Below, piece after piece: positions 7,617-13,674 of a stretch of DNA of 13,674 nt (its first letter is position 1; each line of letters starts with the position of its first letter). The stretch is from Coemansia sp. RSA 1804 (Eukaryota; Kickxellomycota; Kickxellomycetes; Kickxellales; Kickxellaceae), in the NCBI GenBank assembly GCA_027578815.1, contig JANBTH010000618.1, forward strand, positions 1 to 13,674, read 5' to 3'. Under the pieces are notes generated by a model that was not told the DNA's origin, made no database searches, and saw only the letters and a list, made by a program, of their open reading frames with translations. A program made the translations under genes and the position numbers.

Positions 7617-8490
7617 ACCCGAGTTTTGAATTATTCGGGGAGGGATCCTTTAGTCTCTCTTTCTTCACGAGTTTGGGACTGTGCTCATTATAACTTTTTG
7701 CTATTGATGACCACACCACAAGGGCTTGCTTACTAATGGCACATGCACGACGACATGTTGCAAGTGAAGGGGATTAATGGAAAAGCTTGTCCAGCAGCGT
7801 TGGCTAGAATAGTGTGTGGTGACCACAAGCGTCTTTATTTCCTTTTGCTCATCCGCATACGCCCGCTTTGAAAAAAGGAATTTTTTCTTTTTTCATTGAC
7901 TTCTCTTTCCCTTCTTTTAACTCTTCTTCAAGTCCAGTTTTTTATTAATACTTTTCTTTTTTATCCTTAATCTTATCTTTTTTAATTGTACTATTATCTC
8001 ATAGCTCTGTTTTTTTGGGGGGAGAGATTCATTATTCATGACATCTTCGGAATACACACAAGTGCCAAGGAGCCGAAGAGGATACACCCTTGTTGGGCAC
8101 GATGAGCAGCAGCGAGAGGAGGAGACACAAGGCATGTATGACGGCAGCACCTGAAGCTGCTGTCCGTCCCCATCGATTAATGAGGGCATTCCATTTCTTT
8201 TCCATTGTTTGCAATTAAGGCGAGAAGAAGAGAGATAGGAGGGGAGCGCTGCAAGGTTTAAAGCCATTGTTGTTATATGCAGCAGTAACTGCTAGCTCTT
8301 CTCCATTTGTGTGAGTGGAGCCATGTTTGGCTAGAAGAGGAATCCTTTTTGGCATTCCGCTACTTTCTTGGCTTGCTCCTTCTTGGATCTGGCATTTTTT
8401 ATTTCTCTGCCCTGTGCCCGCGACATATCGACTATCTCTAGTTCTGAGGAAGTCGCTGACAAGCCAAAAAACACTATTATTGTTATAAGA
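7617..8490. promoter_or_regulatory. Spacer: E2 3' region and OPT transporter promoter
   Basis: The 874 bp between two rightward genes hold the E2 3' UTR on the left and the transporter promoter on the right. T-rich runs lie at 7875-8020, including a T7G6 run near 8010-8022. An odd palindrome TGTGGT-G-ACCACA is at 7815-7827, and a second TGACCACA lies near 7707. The transporter frame is open from 8335 without an ATG until 8491, so no upstream coding is claimed. No RNA gene seen. Confidence 0.45.
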
Positions 8491-10929
8491 ATGGCTGCAT
8501 TTATCAGCAGACTTGCGCACTTTCGCATTGGCACTAAACCACCGAGACCGAATGGCAGTGACAACACCAATGATTCTTTGACATCTGTAGACGGGGAATC
8601 GCAGCAGGAGCATCGGAGACACAAGGTAGACACATCGCAGCCGCAGTTCACATGGCGAGCGATCGTGGTGGGCCTCCTGTTCGGCACAGTGCTGTGTTTC
8701 TCGAACCTGTGGTTTGGGCTGCAGAGCGGGTGGATCTCGATGATGAGTCTGCAGTCGTCGCTGGTCGGGTTCGCGGTGTTCAAGGCGTTTGAGCGGGTGC
8801 TGGATGTTCCGTTCGGTCCGGCGGAGAACGTCGTGCTGCAGTCCACGGCGGTTGCCACGGCCACGATGCCCCTGGCCGGCGGGTTTGTTGGCATCCTGCC
8901 AGCGCTGAAGATGCTGAGCGGCGAGGAGGCCGGCGGCGCGCGCACGGTGCTTGGTTATGGCCAGCTTTGCGCGTGGGGGCTGGGGCTGACGTTCTTTGGC
9001 GTGTTCTTTGCAATTCCGCTCAGGAAGCAGACGATCGTTCGCGAGAAGCTGAGGTTTCCGTCGGGTACCGCTACGGCGCAGATGATCAGCGTCCTGCACA
9101 AGCGGCCGGATCCTACGATGGAAGACGAGGTTCGGGAGCCGCTGGTGGTGGCTGCCCAAGTCGATGGCGCATCGGCGTCCGATTCCGAGGGAACGGAGAC
9201 GGCCGAGGGGCGGCGGTCCGCAGCAAGCCTTGATGGTGAGCCCTCCGCTGCTAATGCTAATGCTAATGCTAATGCTGATTCTGGCGCTGACGCTGATGCC
9301 GCTGTTGTTGACGATGTCAGGTGGGCCACCAAACTGCTCACCCTGTTCGGTGCGTTTATCCTGTCAGGCACCTACGCACTGCTTGCGCATTTCTTCCCGA
9401 TCGTTTCAGCGCTGCCTGTCTTTGGAACCCGGCTGTCGCACGAGTGGGCGTGGAACCTGATGCCGTCGCTAAGCTATGCGGGCCAGGGCATCATCATGGG
9501 TCTGCCAACGTGTGTGTGGATGTTGGTGGGCTCCATTGTTGGGTGGGGCGTGCTTTCGCCCTTGGCCAAGAATGAGGGCTGGGCGCCCGGTCCTGTTTCC
9601 GACTGGAAGGACGGGAGTCGCGGGTGGATCCTGTGGATCTCTCTTGCGGTGATGATCTCCGAAAGCGTTGTGTCGCTGGGACTGGTCGGTGCAAAGGAGC
9701 TGTATCTTCTGTACCTCAGGGTCCGGCGGTGGACATCGCATTCGAGCCCCAGAGACAGCTTCAGTAAGCAGCAGCAACAACAACCCCAGGATCTGCATCA
9801 GCAGCAACAACAACACCGTCAGCAGGAGCAGGAGGAGGCCGAGGATGGCGAACAGCGTGACAACGCAGGGCTGCTGGACGACGATGCGGCGGATCTGAAC
9901 AAGCAAGGCGAGACTGACACGCCGGTTATCATCGGGGAGAAGGACAGCGACGAGGTGGATCCGCGGTTCCTGGTTCCCGGGTGGATCACATGGGGCGGGC
10001 TCGGCGCATCGACAGTTCTGTGCATGGTGATAGTCAAGGCGCTATTCAACGTGCCGATGTACGACACGCTAGTAGCGGTAGCACTGGCGCTACCGCTGGC
10101 GGTCCTTGGGGTGCGCGCGCTTGGCGAAACCGATCTGAACCCGGTGTCGGGAATCGGCAAGGTGTCCCAGGTTGTGTTTGCCGGCGTGATGCCAGGGAAC
10201 CTGGTCGGCAACCTTGTGGCCGGCGGTATTGCAGAGGCCGGCGCGCAGCAGGCCGGCGATCTGATGCAGGACCTCAAAACCGGCCATCTGCTTAACGCGT
10301 CCCCGCGGGCGCAGTTTTCGGGCCAGATCATCGGCAGCGTCTTCAGCGTCTTCGTCACCGCCGGCGCGTACCTTCTGTACACGAAGGTGTATCCGATTCC
10401 GGGGCCCCAGTTCCCTGTGCCCACCGCGCAGGTCTGGCTGGACATGGCGCGGCTTGTCAACGGCCATCCGCTGCCGCCCCACGTGTGGCCGTTCATCGTT
10501 GTCTTTTCCGCGCTGTTCTTTGCTCTCCCAATCGCTGCGCTCTTGCTCCTCGGCAGACGCGGTAGTGCCACGGTGAGCGTCGGAGAATGCTCCTTCCGGA
10601 CAGCAACTGTTCAGCGCTGGTGGCCGAGCGGGATTGCCTTTGCCATTGGTATCTACAACACCCCCAACTTTACGCTGATGCGCGCAATCGGCGCAATTGT
10701 GACCGCCGGTGTCACTGAGATCATTGTGGCAAGGGACAACAAAAGACGTGAAGCATTGCAGCCCACTCCTGTTGCAGCGGATGGGTCTGGCTTCAACCAG
10801 GCCAGCAGGCATGAAGCTCTTCTTCGCCGCAAGATCGGGATGATGGCGATTGTCCTTGCCAGCGGCTTTGTGCTTGGCGAAGGCACGTTTTCGTTCTTCA
10901 TCTTACTTTCCCAGGCGTTTTCCAGCTAG
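8491..10929 (+). CDS. OPT-family oligopeptide transporter (fungal, YSL/OPT superfamily)
   Basis: From the first ATG (8491, context AAGAATGG) the frame gives 812 residues without introns. The frame extends upstream to 8335, but its only earlier start there is a TTG, which I do not accept. OPT proteins import small peptides or metal chelates by proton symport, usually at the plasma or vacuolar membrane. Hydrophobic segments, probably 13-16 in all, include about 55-75 (WRAIVVGLLFGTVLCFSNLWF), 157-177, 283-309, 331-359, 378-409, 499-519, 525-544, 612-637, 663-688, 714-746 and 784-810. Family signatures are FGLQSGWISMMSLQSSLVGF (76-95) and DLNPVSGIGKVSQ (548-560). Two hydrophilic loops carry low-complexity insertions: an (Ala-Asn)n stretch (about 254-269) and a Gln-rich loop (about 427-449). 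The substrate cannot be read from the sequence. The family call is firm, the subfamily is not. Confidence 0.9.
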   Translation: MAAFISRLAHFRIGTKPPRPNGSDNTNDSLTSVDGESQQEHRRHKVDTSQPQFTWRAIVVGLLFGTVLCFSNLWFGLQSGWISMMSLQSSLVGFAVFKAFERVLDVPFGPAENVVLQSTAVATATMPLAGGFVGILPALKMLSGEEAGGARTVLGYGQLCAWGLGLTFFGVFFAIPLRKQTIVREKLRFPSGTATAQMISVLHKRPDPTMEDEVREPLVVAAQVDGASASDSEGTETAEGRRSAASLDGEPSAANANANANADSGADADAAVVDDVRWATKLLTLFGAFILSGTYALLAHFFPIVSALPVFGTRLSHEWAWNLMPSLSYAGQGIIMGLPTCVWMLVGSIVGWGVLSPLAKNEGWAPGPVSDWKDGSRGWILWISLAVMISESVVSLGLVGAKELYLLYLRVRRWTSHSSPRDSFSKQQQQQPQDLHQQQQQHRQQEQEEAEDGEQRDNAGLLDDDAADLNKQGETDTPVIIGEKDSDEVDPRFLVPGWITWGGLGASTVLCMVIVKALFNVPMYDTLVAVALALPLAVLGVRALGETDLNPVSGIGKVSQVVFAGVMPGNLVGNLVAGGIAEAGAQQAGDLMQDLKTGHLLNASPRAQFSGQIIGSVFSVFVTAGAYLLYTKVYPIPGPQFPVPTAQVWLDMARLVNGHPLPPHVWPFIVVFSALFFALPIAALLLLGRRGSATVSVGECSFRTATVQRWWPSGIAFAIGIYNTPNFTLMRAIGAIVTAGVTEIIVARDNKRREALQPTPVAADGSGFNQASRHEALLRRKIGMMAIVLASGFVLGEGTFSFFILLSQAFSS
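9250..9273 (+). repeat. GCTAAT hexanucleotide repeat (Ala-Asn dipeptides)
   Basis: Four perfect GCTAAT units followed by a GCTGAT variant, and by GCTGAC and GCTGAT a little further on, encode ANANANANAD...ADADA in the long loop before the TM segment that starts near residue 283 of the transporter. Confidence 0.85.
9769..9837 (+). repeat. CAG/CAA-rich tract encoding a Gln-rich loop
   Basis: Mixed CAG and CAA codons encode two Q5 runs and nearby Gln residues, leading into an acidic stretch (EQEEAEDGEQ). It lies in the hydrophilic loop between two transmembrane blocks of the transporter. Confidence 0.8.
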
Positions 10930-11141
10930 ATGATTTTATGATTAATTTAATTATGTGGCAAAATCGATTTGACTGTCGGGTTGATCCGATCAGCATTCGT
11001 TGAGGAAAAAAAGAGTGCAGGATACGAAAAGTGAGGGAGAATTGGTTGTGGTGAAGCTGCCGGGTAAAGCAGCAAAACAAGTGGATCCATCTTTTTTCTG
11101 TTTTTGCCTCAATAGTTTTTGATTATTTATCGAGACAAAAA
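10930..11141 (+). promoter_or_regulatory. OPT 3' region and RPS24 promoter/5' UTR
   Basis: The 212 bp follow the transporter stop. An AT-rich block is at 10930-10970. At 11090-11109 there is a T/C tract (CTTTTTTCTG), about 35-50 nt before an ATG in good context (ACAAAAAATGG at 11142). This is the arrangement expected for a pyrimidine-rich ribosomal-protein start site. Confidence 0.4.
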
Positions 11142-12215
11142 ATGGTAATGCATCCAACAAGATATTATTTTCTGGCAGTTGAATCCGATGGGAGTGTGCT
11201 ACAGAGTCTAGCCGAAAAAGGGATGCGACGAGCAAGAGCGAGGATAGCAGAAAAGGGAACAGCAGCGCAAGTCGCATCCATTGTGACAAGTGGGGCGTGT
11301 TTCTCAATATAGAGAGCAATGTCTGATGGATGCGACTGCACAAAAGAACAGATGCTGGCCCAAAAATTGGATTTATTTGTAGCTGAATCTGGCTGAAGAC
11401 GAGGCTGGATTCTCATTTCTTGCTGAATTTCGTCATTCAGCACAATTGGATCCATTTATGCGCGGGTTTCATAACGGAAAGAGGATTTCGAGCAACTGAA
11501 TTCAGTAAAAAAGACTTTTGTTTTATCTGCGTGCGGATTTTGCTTCCCTTTGGCTCGATTCCTGCTATTCTGCCCTGATTGGAAAAGCAACCTCCTTGCT
11601 TTTTGCTATTGATGTCAGACAACTAAACCCAGCAGTTTCGAATCTTTTGTGTGTGTTTTTTCTTGCTTTGTTCGCACGTTTAGGCTGACGCTTCTACCGT
11701 TACCATAAGAACTCGCAAGTTCATGACCAACCGCTTGCTCCAGCGCAAGCAGATGGTAAGTTTATGTCTTTTTTGTGAGGAGAGCTATTGTCTAGGAAGA
11801 GACGTTTGGATTGTGTACTAAGCGAATACCGTATGTCTCTATGTTTTCCAAACATGCCAAATGAACCTGGGTCTTTTTTTCTTCATAGGTTCTGGAGATC
11901 ATCCACCCGAACCTGCCCAACGTGAGCAGAGCCGATGTGCGCGAGAAGCTCGGCAAGCTGTTCAAGTCCGAGTCGGACCTGGTGTTCCCGTTCGGGTTCC
12001 GCACTCAGTTCGGAGGAGGCAGGTCGACTGGCTTTGCACTGATCTACGACTCGATGGACGCCGTTAAGAAGTTCGAGCCAAAGTATCGTCTTATCCGCCA
12101 GAACCTTGCGACCGCCGTCCAGGGATCGCGCAAGCAGCGCAGGGATGCCAAGAACCGCAGAAAGAAGCTCCGCGGTACTGCCAAGGACAAGAAGAAGGTT
12201 AAGAAGCAGAAGTAA
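11142..12215 (+). CDS. RPS24: 40S ribosomal protein eS24 (RPS24), three exons
   Basis: Exons: 11142-11144 (ATG only, proposed), 11684-11755 and 11889-12215, giving 133 residues, the normal eS24 length. It is a structural component of the 40S subunit needed for 18S rRNA maturation. Exon 2 encodes ADASTVTIRTRKFMTNRLLQRKQM and exon 3 continues VLEIIHPN. FGFRTQFGGGRSTGFALIYDS (residues 60-80) is the eS24 signature, and the C-terminus is very basic (SRKQRRDAKNRRKKLRGTAK, then a KKKVKKQK end). The exon 2/3 junction (ATG|GTAAGT ... CATAG|GTT) is exact and phase 0. Exon 2 starts after TTTAG with no ATG of its own, so the start codon must come from an upstream exon. ATG|GTAATG at 11142 fits in phase, giving MADAS as in other fungal eS24 N-termini, but its donor is not ideal. 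Exons 2 and 3 are certain, exon 1 probable. Convergent with the Mpo1-like gene. Confidence 0.9.
11267..11339 (+). repeat. Inverted repeat / hairpin in RPS24 intron 1
   Basis: AGTCGCATCCAT (11270-11281) and ATGGATGCGACT (11326-11337) are perfect 12-nt complements. The helix can extend outwards by GC/GC past a bulged A, and inwards by two G-U pairs and GACA/TGTC (11285-11288 with 11320-11323). A third copy of the core, GGATGCGAC, lies at 11221-11229 in direct orientation. Confidence 0.7.
11421..11442 (+). repeat. Short perfect hairpin in RPS24 intron 1
   Basis: TGCTGAAT (11421-11428) and ATTCAGCA (11435-11442) are perfect complements around the 6-nt loop TTCGTC. A related palindrome ACTGAATTCAGT is at 11495-11506. 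Confidence 0.65.
11756..11888 (+). other. RPS24 intron 2 (133 nt)
   Basis: Donor GTAAGT directly after ATG (Met25), acceptor CATAG after a T-rich run, and a TACTAAG branch-like sequence near 11816-11822. Splicing joins RKQM to VLEIIHPN, as in other eS24 proteins. Confidence 0.93.
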
Positions 12216-12452
12216 AGAGAGGAATATTAAGAACAACGTTTGGTTTACTAACGAAAGTCGTCAATTCAAAACCGATGTTTTGTTTTGTTTTTCATTTTTA
12301 TCTTTTTTCTCCTCTTTTTTCCTGTCATTACTTTTCTACAAACAACAAAGCTTGATATTTTTCTTGTTTGCACATACACAAAATGGATAGAACGGAAGCG
12401 TAAGAAAGAGATTAGAGATAAAGAAACTTGCTGTGGGGGGGTTTCGCCAGGG
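12216..12452. other. Convergent 3' spacer between RPS24 and the Mpo1-like gene
   Basis: The 237 bp must contain both 3' UTRs and polyadenylation regions. The sequence is T-rich at 12270-12365 and A/G-rich on the plus strand at 12385-12425. No gene is seen. Confidence 0.5.
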
Positions 12453-13082
12453 CTAGTCCTTCTTGCTTGGCTTTTGTGAGCGACGGAAGGCAAGGATGCG
12501 GGTGCCTATTTCGCTGCGCAGCTGGCGGTGGAGATCCGGGCGGTACCCGCAGGCAAACAGGACCTCGAGGAAGACGAAGAAGGGAGCCATGACGAGGGCC
12601 TGCATCAGGTTGTCGAGGAGCGCGGGGGCGCGTCTCTCGAAGACGCCGTGGCCGACGAACTGGGCCGCCCAGGCAACGACGAACACGGCCAGAAGAACCT
12701 TGGTGGAGCCGGGAGACCCGCCGAGCGCGTACTCCTGGCTGGACACGAGGATTGTGTAGAGGAGCGGGGCGATGAGCAGGCCGGCGACCTGGTCCAGCGC
12801 GAGGTAGAACAGCGCGCATCCGAGCACGTAGATTGCCGATGCGTTTGGCAGCGGGTTGGGTCCTGGCAGCCAGTCCAGCGCCGTGCTGACGGGCTTGGGA
12901 TACGCAAACAGGTGCTGCGGTGTCAGCGCCGTGGTCAGCCCGACCGAGCACCAGAGGATGGTTGGCACAAACACCATGTGGATGGCCACGTTGATCTTGT
13001 TGGCGTGGTACTCGCCGTACTTTGAGAACTCGTGTCTGATGTCGAACATGGTCGTAGCCGGGCGTTTGCTGTCGTGTTTCAT
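12453..13082 (-). CDS. MPO1: Mpo1-like 2-hydroxy fatty acid dioxygenase (DUF962/YGL010w family)
   Basis: From the ATG at 13082 the frame gives 209 residues. A second ATG at 13049 (MFDIRHEF) would give 198 and matches the usual family start equally well. The frame extends to 13145 only from a TTG. Yeast Mpo1 is an Fe(II)-dependent ER enzyme that shortens 2-hydroxy fatty acids by one carbon in the breakdown of phytosphingosine. Family marks visible: FSKYGEYHANKINVAIHMVFVP (19-40, with H26 and H35), QFVGHGVFERRAPALLDNLM (141-160, H145) and QALVMAPFFVFLEVLF (161-176). Hydrophobic segments lie at about 32-50, 83-112, 128-144 and 160-178. The loop between the first two (about 52-82) is Pro-rich and longer than in yeast Mpo1. 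The C-terminus is basic (RRSQKPSKKD). Confidence 0.9.
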   Translation of the reverse strand: MKHDSKRPATTMFDIRHEFSKYGEYHANKINVAIHMVFVPTILWCSVGLTTALTPQHLFAYPKPVSTALDWLPGPNPLPNASAIYVLGCALFYLALDQVAGLLIAPLLYTILVSSQEYALGGSPGSTKVLLAVFVVAWAAQFVGHGVFERRAPALLDNLMQALVMAPFFVFLEVLFACGYRPDLHRQLRSEIGTRILAFRRSQKPSKKD

Positions 13083-13556
13083 GTTGCTCGTTGGTTGTTT
13101 CTGGTCAAGCGAGAGCCAGACGCGATGCTTGGAGAGGACGGACAAAGGAAAGGAAAAGAATAAAAGCTAAAGGGAGGGCTGCTTGCATAAATACATAAAG
13201 GAAAAGTCCGATGTGTGTGGGGTGGGAAGTTGAGAGAAGGAAGGGCGGAACAACGCTGATGGCCTTGTGCTTTTGTTTGGTTTTCATCAACCGGATGAAG
13301 AAAGAGAAATGAAAATGGAAGGCACGGCGCACAGGAAGCGCCCGAGAAGCGCGGAAATGAATGGCCCAGGCTCGCTGTGGTCTTGGGACAAGGGAGACTT
13401 TGCTATAGTTCCGCTCTTCCATTCTGGGAGAAACTGTTCACGTGCCGCTTTTCTGAGGGAAGAAATTAAGAAAAAGAACGACATAATAATGATATATTAG
13501 GCACAAGACTGTGGACATTTGATTTAGCAAAAGCAACAATGGAGAGACTATCGTCC
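13083..13556. other. Spacer: promoter of the Mpo1-like gene and 3' region of the next gene
   Basis: Both flanking genes run leftwards. The 474 bp should hold the promoter and 5' UTR of the Mpo1-like gene, with purine-rich plus strand (pyrimidine on the coding strand) at 13138-13175 and 13230-13250. On the right lies the 3' UTR of the gene that ends at 13557. Short open frames on both strands show no protein character, and no RNA gene is seen. Confidence 0.45.
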
Positions 13557-13674
13557 TTACAGCAGCACAGCCACAAGCGCAAGCACTAGCGCTAGCAAGG
13601 CAGCTGCGGCAGCACGGTGGACGGGGGCAGCGCTGGTGGAAGCAGCGTCGGATTCGTCGGCGCTGTCGTTGATG
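13557..13674 (-). CDS. C-terminus of a probable GPI-anchored surface or secreted protein (cut by the window edge)
   Basis: Reading leftwards from the right edge, one frame gives INDSADESDAASTSAAPVHR and then a hydrophobic Ala/Leu/Val stretch ending LLALVLALVAVLL and a stop (TAA, 13559-13557); 38 residues are visible. A Ser/Ala/Asp-rich spacer followed by a hydrophobic run of about 18 residues right at the stop, with no charged tail, is the form of a GPI-attachment signal. The cleavage site probably lies among the small residues STSAAP. The upstream body, and so the function, is outside the window. A tail-anchored membrane protein is the alternative. The frame is chosen for its composition and the in-frame stop; no start is available to confirm it. 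Confidence 0.55.
   Translation of the reverse strand, partial: INDSADESDAASTSAAPVHRAAAAALLALVLALVAVLL

Larger units (their letters stand above)
11145..11683 (+). other. RPS24 intron 1 (proposed, 539 nt)
   Basis: The acceptor is TTTAG ending at 11683, preceded by a pyrimidine-rich tract and an ACTAAAC branch-like sequence near 11622-11628. The donor GTAATG directly after the proposed start codon is the weak point. At 539 nt it is much longer than the other three introns (133-182 nt) and holds several inverted repeats. Confidence 0.55.

Noticed and set aside
8368..8490. N-terminal extension of the OPT transporter from 8368
   Set aside because: The codon at 8368 is TTG, not ATG. The first ATG in frame is 8491, with a good start context.
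11165..11455. 96-residue minus-strand frame inside RPS24 intron 1
   Set aside because: No recognisable domain. It overlaps the hairpin-forming repeats and has no promoter context of its own; kept only as intron sequence.
13083..13145. N-terminal extension of the Mpo1-like protein from 13145
   Set aside because: The first codon is TTG. ATG codons at 13082 and 13049 are the plausible starts and fit the family N-terminus.

Overview
The window looks like nuclear DNA of a filamentous or early-diverging fungus. Coding regions are GC-rich and codon-biased, and they are separated by AT- and pyrimidine-rich spacers. Most genes lack introns, and the few introns are short, with GTRNGT-type donors and TAG acceptors. 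The gene set is typically fungal: an external type II NADH dehydrogenase with an EF-hand, an Mpo1-type dioxygenase, an OPT oligopeptide transporter and a GPI-type protein tail. A UBE2T-like (Fanconi-type) E2 is, from general knowledge, missing in the common yeasts. That favours a non-Dikarya lineage such as Zoopagomycota/Kickxellomycotina or Mucoromycota, but the placement is an inference and not strong.

Layout, left to right. (1) 1-779, minus: N-terminal 259 residues of a disordered protein with two AT-hooks, cut by the window edge. (2) 1147-3108, minus: mitochondrial alternative NADH dehydrogenase (NDE type). (3) 3835-4869, minus: Rab5/Ypt5 GTPase, rebuilt here from three exons; a 25-nt microexon carries most of the P-loop. 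(4) 5745-7616, plus: E2 ubiquitin-conjugating enzyme most like UBE2T, with a very long low-complexity tail. It diverges from the Rab5 gene across an 875-bp spacer that holds a cluster of bZIP/CRE-like sites. (5) 8491-10929, plus: OPT-family oligopeptide transporter. (6) 11142?-12215, plus: ribosomal protein eS24 (RPS24), three exons, the first probably only the ATG; its long first intron contains a strong hairpin. (7) 12453-13082, minus: Mpo1/DUF962 2-hydroxy fatty acid dioxygenase, convergent with RPS24. (8) 13557-13674, minus: C-terminus of a probable GPI-anchored protein, cut by the right edge.

The genes are unrelated housekeeping functions (respiration, endosome traffic, DNA repair/ubiquitin, peptide uptake, translation, sphingolipid-derived fatty acid breakdown). 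I see no operon-like or cluster logic, no mobile element, no CRISPR and no rRNA or tRNA gene. The most notable points are the Rab5 P-loop microexon, the extended UBE2T-like protein with duplicated LGLSR motifs, and the structured RPS24 first intron.
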